A DNA stretch of 64,000 bases from the NCBI RefSeq assembly GCF_003205575.1, contig NZ_PYBW01000019.1, positions 1 to 64,000 on the forward strand, in the 5' to 3' direction. The notes below the pieces were generated by a model. The model was given only the letters and a program-made list of their open reading frames with translations. It had not been told where the DNA came from and did no database searches. This document shows, one piece after another, positions 61,537-64,000 of this stretch. This DNA is from Streptomyces tateyamensis (GTDB lineage Bacteria; Actinomycetota; Actinomycetes; Streptomycetales; Streptomycetaceae). The position numbers and the translations under genes are program-made. How positions within the stretch are numbered: the stretch's first letter is position 1; each line of letters starts with the position of its first letter.

Positions 61537-63099
61537 TCAGGACACTGCGGCGATGTGCCGGACCGTGGAGCGGTATCGGGTCTGCTGGCCGCCTCCGGTC
61601 CCGCCCGTGGTGCCGTCCTGGCGGGTGGCCTTGCCGGCCTTGACGAGGGTCTCCAGGCGCCTGCGGGCCTTCTCGATGTCGGAGCGGTCCGGGTCGGCCT
61701 CGCCGGTCAGTCGGCAGGCCAGCTCGCGCGCGGTCATGCCCTGCGGGGAGGCGGAGAGGATGGCGGCCGGGTCGAGGGCAGCCTCGACGGTCGAGGTACC
61801 CCGTGTGTGGTCGTGGACCACCGACAGCGGGCCGACGTCCCCGGTGACGGTCTTGAGCTGGTGCAGCTTGACGATCGGATCCCCGGCCGCGCCGCCGAGG
61901 AACAGCACGCTGCCGGCTCCGGCGGTGAACCACGCCGACCCGTACACCCGGTCCAGGACCGGCCGCTCGCCGCGTTTGGCGTCGCCGCCGGACTTGCGCT
62001 GGTGGTGCAGCTCCAGCAGCTGGGTGCCGGAGCGCAGGAGCCGCTGGCGGGCGTTGTTGTAGGACAGCCCGGCCTCGTCGTCGGTGAGCTTGCCGACGAC
62101 GTCCTTGAGGCTGTCGATGACCACGGTGTCCGCCCGGTGGGCCTCGGCCATCTCGGCCAGCAGGTTGGGCTCCCGGTCGAGGCCGGCGGGCAGCGGACCA
62201 GTCCAGAAGACCAACCGCTCCGCGAGGTGGCGCCGGTCGGCGGGCATGACGCGGCGGGCGAAGGCGCGGGCGATCTGCGGCGGGCGGTCCATTGCCAGGT
62301 AGAGGACACGCTCGCCCTCGGCGACCGGCATGTCCAGCACGGCCGACAGCAGGCCGAGGCGGGCCAGGACGACTTGGTGGGCGATCGTGGTTTTGCCCAC
62401 GCCCGGCGGGCCGACCAGCATCAGGGACTCGCCGTCGGCCCAGGCGGTCTGCTCGCGGCTGCCCCAGATCGGGGCGACCTGGTCGCCGAGGTCCTGGACG
62501 AATGACCAGCCGTCCACCGCGAACCTCGTCAGCCGCTGACCCCCTGAGCCGAAGCCCCGATCGGCGGCACTGGACAGCTCGGCGTCGAGCGCGGCCTTGA
62601 TCCGCTCCGGGTCGGCGCCCTCGGCGTCGGTCTGCTGGAGCAGACGGACGGCGGTGGCCTGCCAGCGCCGCAGCTCGGCCTTCTCCCGCACGATCTGCGC
62701 GTGGTAGTCCGCGCCGGAAACCGGGATGGCGGCGGTGAACAGGCGGGCCAGGTAGGACGGGCCGCCGACCCGGCTGAGGTTGCCGCCCTTGGCGAGCTGA
62801 GCGCCGACGGCGATCGGGTCCGTCGGGGCGCCCTCGTCTCGCAGAACGAGCAGCGCGCGCCAGATGTCGCTGTGGGCGGGCCGGTAGAAGTCGCCCGGCT
62901 CAAGGATCGGGCGGATCACGTCGATGGCCTCCGCCTGGAACATGCCGGTGCCCAGCACCATCGCCTCGGCGTCCAGGTCGTGCGGCGGCACCGGCAACCC
63001 GCCCAGCCCAACCAGGGCCGACGAGGTGGGATCGTCGTCCTGGAAGGGGGGTGCGGTGCGGGGGGCGGGAAACGTACCGGGAAACGTACGCTGGGACAC
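61537..63099 (-). CDS. DnaB-N/AAA RepA-like helicase
   Basis: A 520-residue protein. Residues 35-150 are the DnaB N-terminal domain (DLDAEAMVLGTGMFQAEAID... and PTDPIAVGAQLAKGGNLSRVG). Residues 215-420 are a RecA/AAA_25 ATPase with GPPGVGKTT and TVVIDSLKDV. A C-terminal winged-helix-like region follows. It resembles the RepA-type helicases of integrated plasmids. The GTG at 63099 has AAGGAG four bases upstream; the open frame upstream lacks similarity. It probably drives replication of the excised element. Confidence 0.8.
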   Translation of the reverse strand: MSQRTFPGTFPAPRTAPPFQDDDPTSSALVGLGGLPVPPHDLDAEAMVLGTGMFQAEAIDVIRPILEPGDFYRPAHSDIWRALLVLRDEGAPTDPIAVGAQLAKGGNLSRVGGPSYLARLFTAAIPVSGADYHAQIVREKAELRRWQATAVRLLQQTDAEGADPERIKAALDAELSSAADRGFGSGGQRLTRFAVDGWSFVQDLGDQVAPIWGSREQTAWADGESLMLVGPPGVGKTTIAHQVVLARLGLLSAVLDMPVAEGERVLYLAMDRPPQIARAFARRVMPADRRHLAERLVFWTGPLPAGLDREPNLLAEMAEAHRADTVVIDSLKDVVGKLTDDEAGLSYNNARQRLLRSGTQLLELHHQRKSGGDAKRGERPVLDRVYGSAWFTAGAGSVLFLGGAAGDPIVKLHQLKTVTGDVGPLSVVHDHTRGTSTVEAALDPAAILSASPQGMTARELACRLTGEADPDRSDIEKARRRLETLVKAGKATRQDGTTGGTGGGQQTRYRSTVRHIAAVS

Positions 63100-63184
63100 G
63101 GAACTCCTTGCGTGGTGCCGTGCGGCTGGCAGGCCGGCGGCACCCGTGTTGATCGTTATTTGTGGGCGGTCGTCAGGAGTCGTC

Positions 63185-63216
63185 TCGGCCCTTGGTGCTT
63201 CAACACCAGGGGCCGA
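63185..63216. terminator. Hairpin between the small regulator gene and the helicase
   Basis: Stem of 13 pairs with one G-U (63185-63197 and 63204-63216) and a 6-base loop, followed on the plus strand by CCCCTTTT. It could also be an operator for the helicase gene. Confidence 0.5.
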
Positions 63217-63382
63217 CCCCTTTTCCCGGAGTCCGCGCCGTTCGCGGGTCCCCGGGTGGGCGCGGTCAGGCCGCGCGGGCCACGGCACCGGCCGTGGCGG
63301 TCCCCATCAGGTCGGCCAGGCGGGCCGCGCTTCGGGGGCGCGGGCGAGGAGAAGGAGAGGCCGGGCAGGGCTGCTCTGCCGG

Positions 63383-63763
63383 TCACGACTTGGCCGCCTT
63401 CGACGCAGGGGCGTCAGAGCTCGCGGCCAGGCCCGCGATGGCCAGCGACTGGGCACGGTAGGCCACGCCCTGCTGCACGTGGCCGTTGAAGACGTTCGCC
63501 CACGGGGTGACGACCAGACCGACCGGGCGCACGACCGCACCCGCAGTCAGCGAGGGGTCCACCCCGCATTCGGGAACGGTGACCTTGATCAGCTGGGCGG
63601 TGCCCTCGTAGGTCTCAAGCAGGTGGACGGTGTAGAGGGTCGCGCCACTCTCACGGTCGGTGGCGACCTTCCCAGTTGCCGCGTCCACCAGCTTCGGGAC
63701 GGCCGGGGTGGCGACCATGTGCACGGTGTCGGTCAGGTCGGGACGGATGGTGATGCGAGCCAT
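63383..63763 (-). CDS. Small regulator-like protein of integrative elements (SCO3933-like)
   Basis: A 126-residue protein starting MARITIRPDLTDTVHMV, with LYTVHLLETYEG and a later VGLVVTPWANVF. It resembles the small SCO3933-type regulatory proteins of streptomycete integrative elements such as SLP1. GGAG lies five bases before the ATG at 63763. It is the first visible gene of the minus-strand replication-mobilisation block. The role is not established. Confidence 0.6.
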   Translation of the reverse strand: MARITIRPDLTDTVHMVATPAVPKLVDAATGKVATDRESGATLYTVHLLETYEGTAQLIKVTVPECGVDPSLTAGAVVRPVGLVVTPWANVFNGHVQQGVAYRAQSLAIAGLAASSDAPASKAAKS

Positions 63764-64000
63764 GGAAACTCCAGGGAGTCGAGGAAAATGGTGGGAATGA
63801 CGGGCCGGCGAATCGGATGTCCGCGCCCCTGCATCCGCAGCCAAGAGTGCTGGTAGCAAGGAACCGGATAGCGGCCGGTCTTCTTGAGGGACTCGGTAGC
63901 CCTTACGAGCGCCAGAAAGGCGACGAGAGACGCCGAGAATCCGACGGGAACAACGGAGAGGAATCAGCCCTGGCATAAGTGGGTGCACATCCCGCAACTG
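63764..64000. other. Right end of the window, non-coding as far as seen
   Basis: About 240 bases in which I see no gene or structure. The mobile element continues beyond the window. Confidence 0.3.

Noticed and set aside
63067-63089. Two GGGAAACGTAC repeats as origin iterons
   Set aside because: Only two copies, inside the first codons of the helicase, where they encode a repeated FPGT peptide.

Overview
The DNA is about 72% G+C, with GTG and TTG starts, overlapping ATGA/GTGA gene junctions and purine-rich ribosome sites. Gene content and order (wblA beside a pair of ArsA-like ATPases, a crp of 224 residues, nth, a MarP-type protease, nhaA, acsA) match the conserved core of a Streptomyces or Kitasatospora chromosome. 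No tRNA, rRNA or CRISPR array was seen.

Layout. (1) 1-9.0 kb, core: bifunctional penicillin-binding protein; wblA; two ArsA-like ATPases overlapping by 4 bases; DUF4177 and RidA proteins; a NUDIX hydrolase, a 59-residue peptide and a metallo-beta-lactamase-fold hydrolase in a row; crp. (2) 9.1-25.4 kb, a block that looks accessory because it separates crp from nth: secreted lipase-like hydrolase, a 1551-residue secreted propeller/lectin protein, a PurO-like protein, an ABC exporter pair, a secreted phospholipase C-like enzyme, three small conserved or unknown genes and a frameshifted HEAT-repeat pseudogene. (3) 25.7-44.0 kb, core again: nth, a CoA-type NUDIX gene, a MarP-like protease, a YdjM-like membrane protein, an epoxide hydrolase-like protein, a holin-family protein, nhaA, a beta-lactamase-family protein with a doubtful 5' end, acsA, a YiiX-like peptidase, a SulP-carbonic anhydrase fusion, a CooC/ArsA-like ATPase behind a Fur-like palindrome and a degenerate Fic protein.

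(4) 44.1-64 kb, a mobile region. Its right part is a mobilisation and replication module read on the minus strand: a small regulator-like gene, a DnaB-N/AAA helicase, a DUF2637 membrane protein, MobC and a MOBP-type relaxase. Three perfect hairpins in a row at the 5' end of mobC are a good oriT candidate. An IS66 transposase has cut off an alpha/beta hydrolase, leaving only its tail. No integrase, tRNA target or attachment repeat is visible, so the element must continue beyond the window.

The cargo at 45.3-53.7 kb is the most unusual part. A tight four-gene plus-strand operon encodes a TrpD-like phosphoribosyltransferase, a divergent tryptophanyl-tRNA synthetase-like enzyme, a Rossmann reductase/epimerase and an FAD oxidase. 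A complete second TrpRS converges on it. Upstream are two overlapping P-loop kinase genes (one with an XRE DNA-binding domain) and a HAD phosphatase plus a 6PGDH-like reductase. I read this as a candidate undescribed pathway in which a Trp-like or ribosylated aromatic compound is made, activated and oxidised, with the second TrpRS possibly giving self-resistance. That function is inference; the gene families and their arrangement are seen in the sequence.
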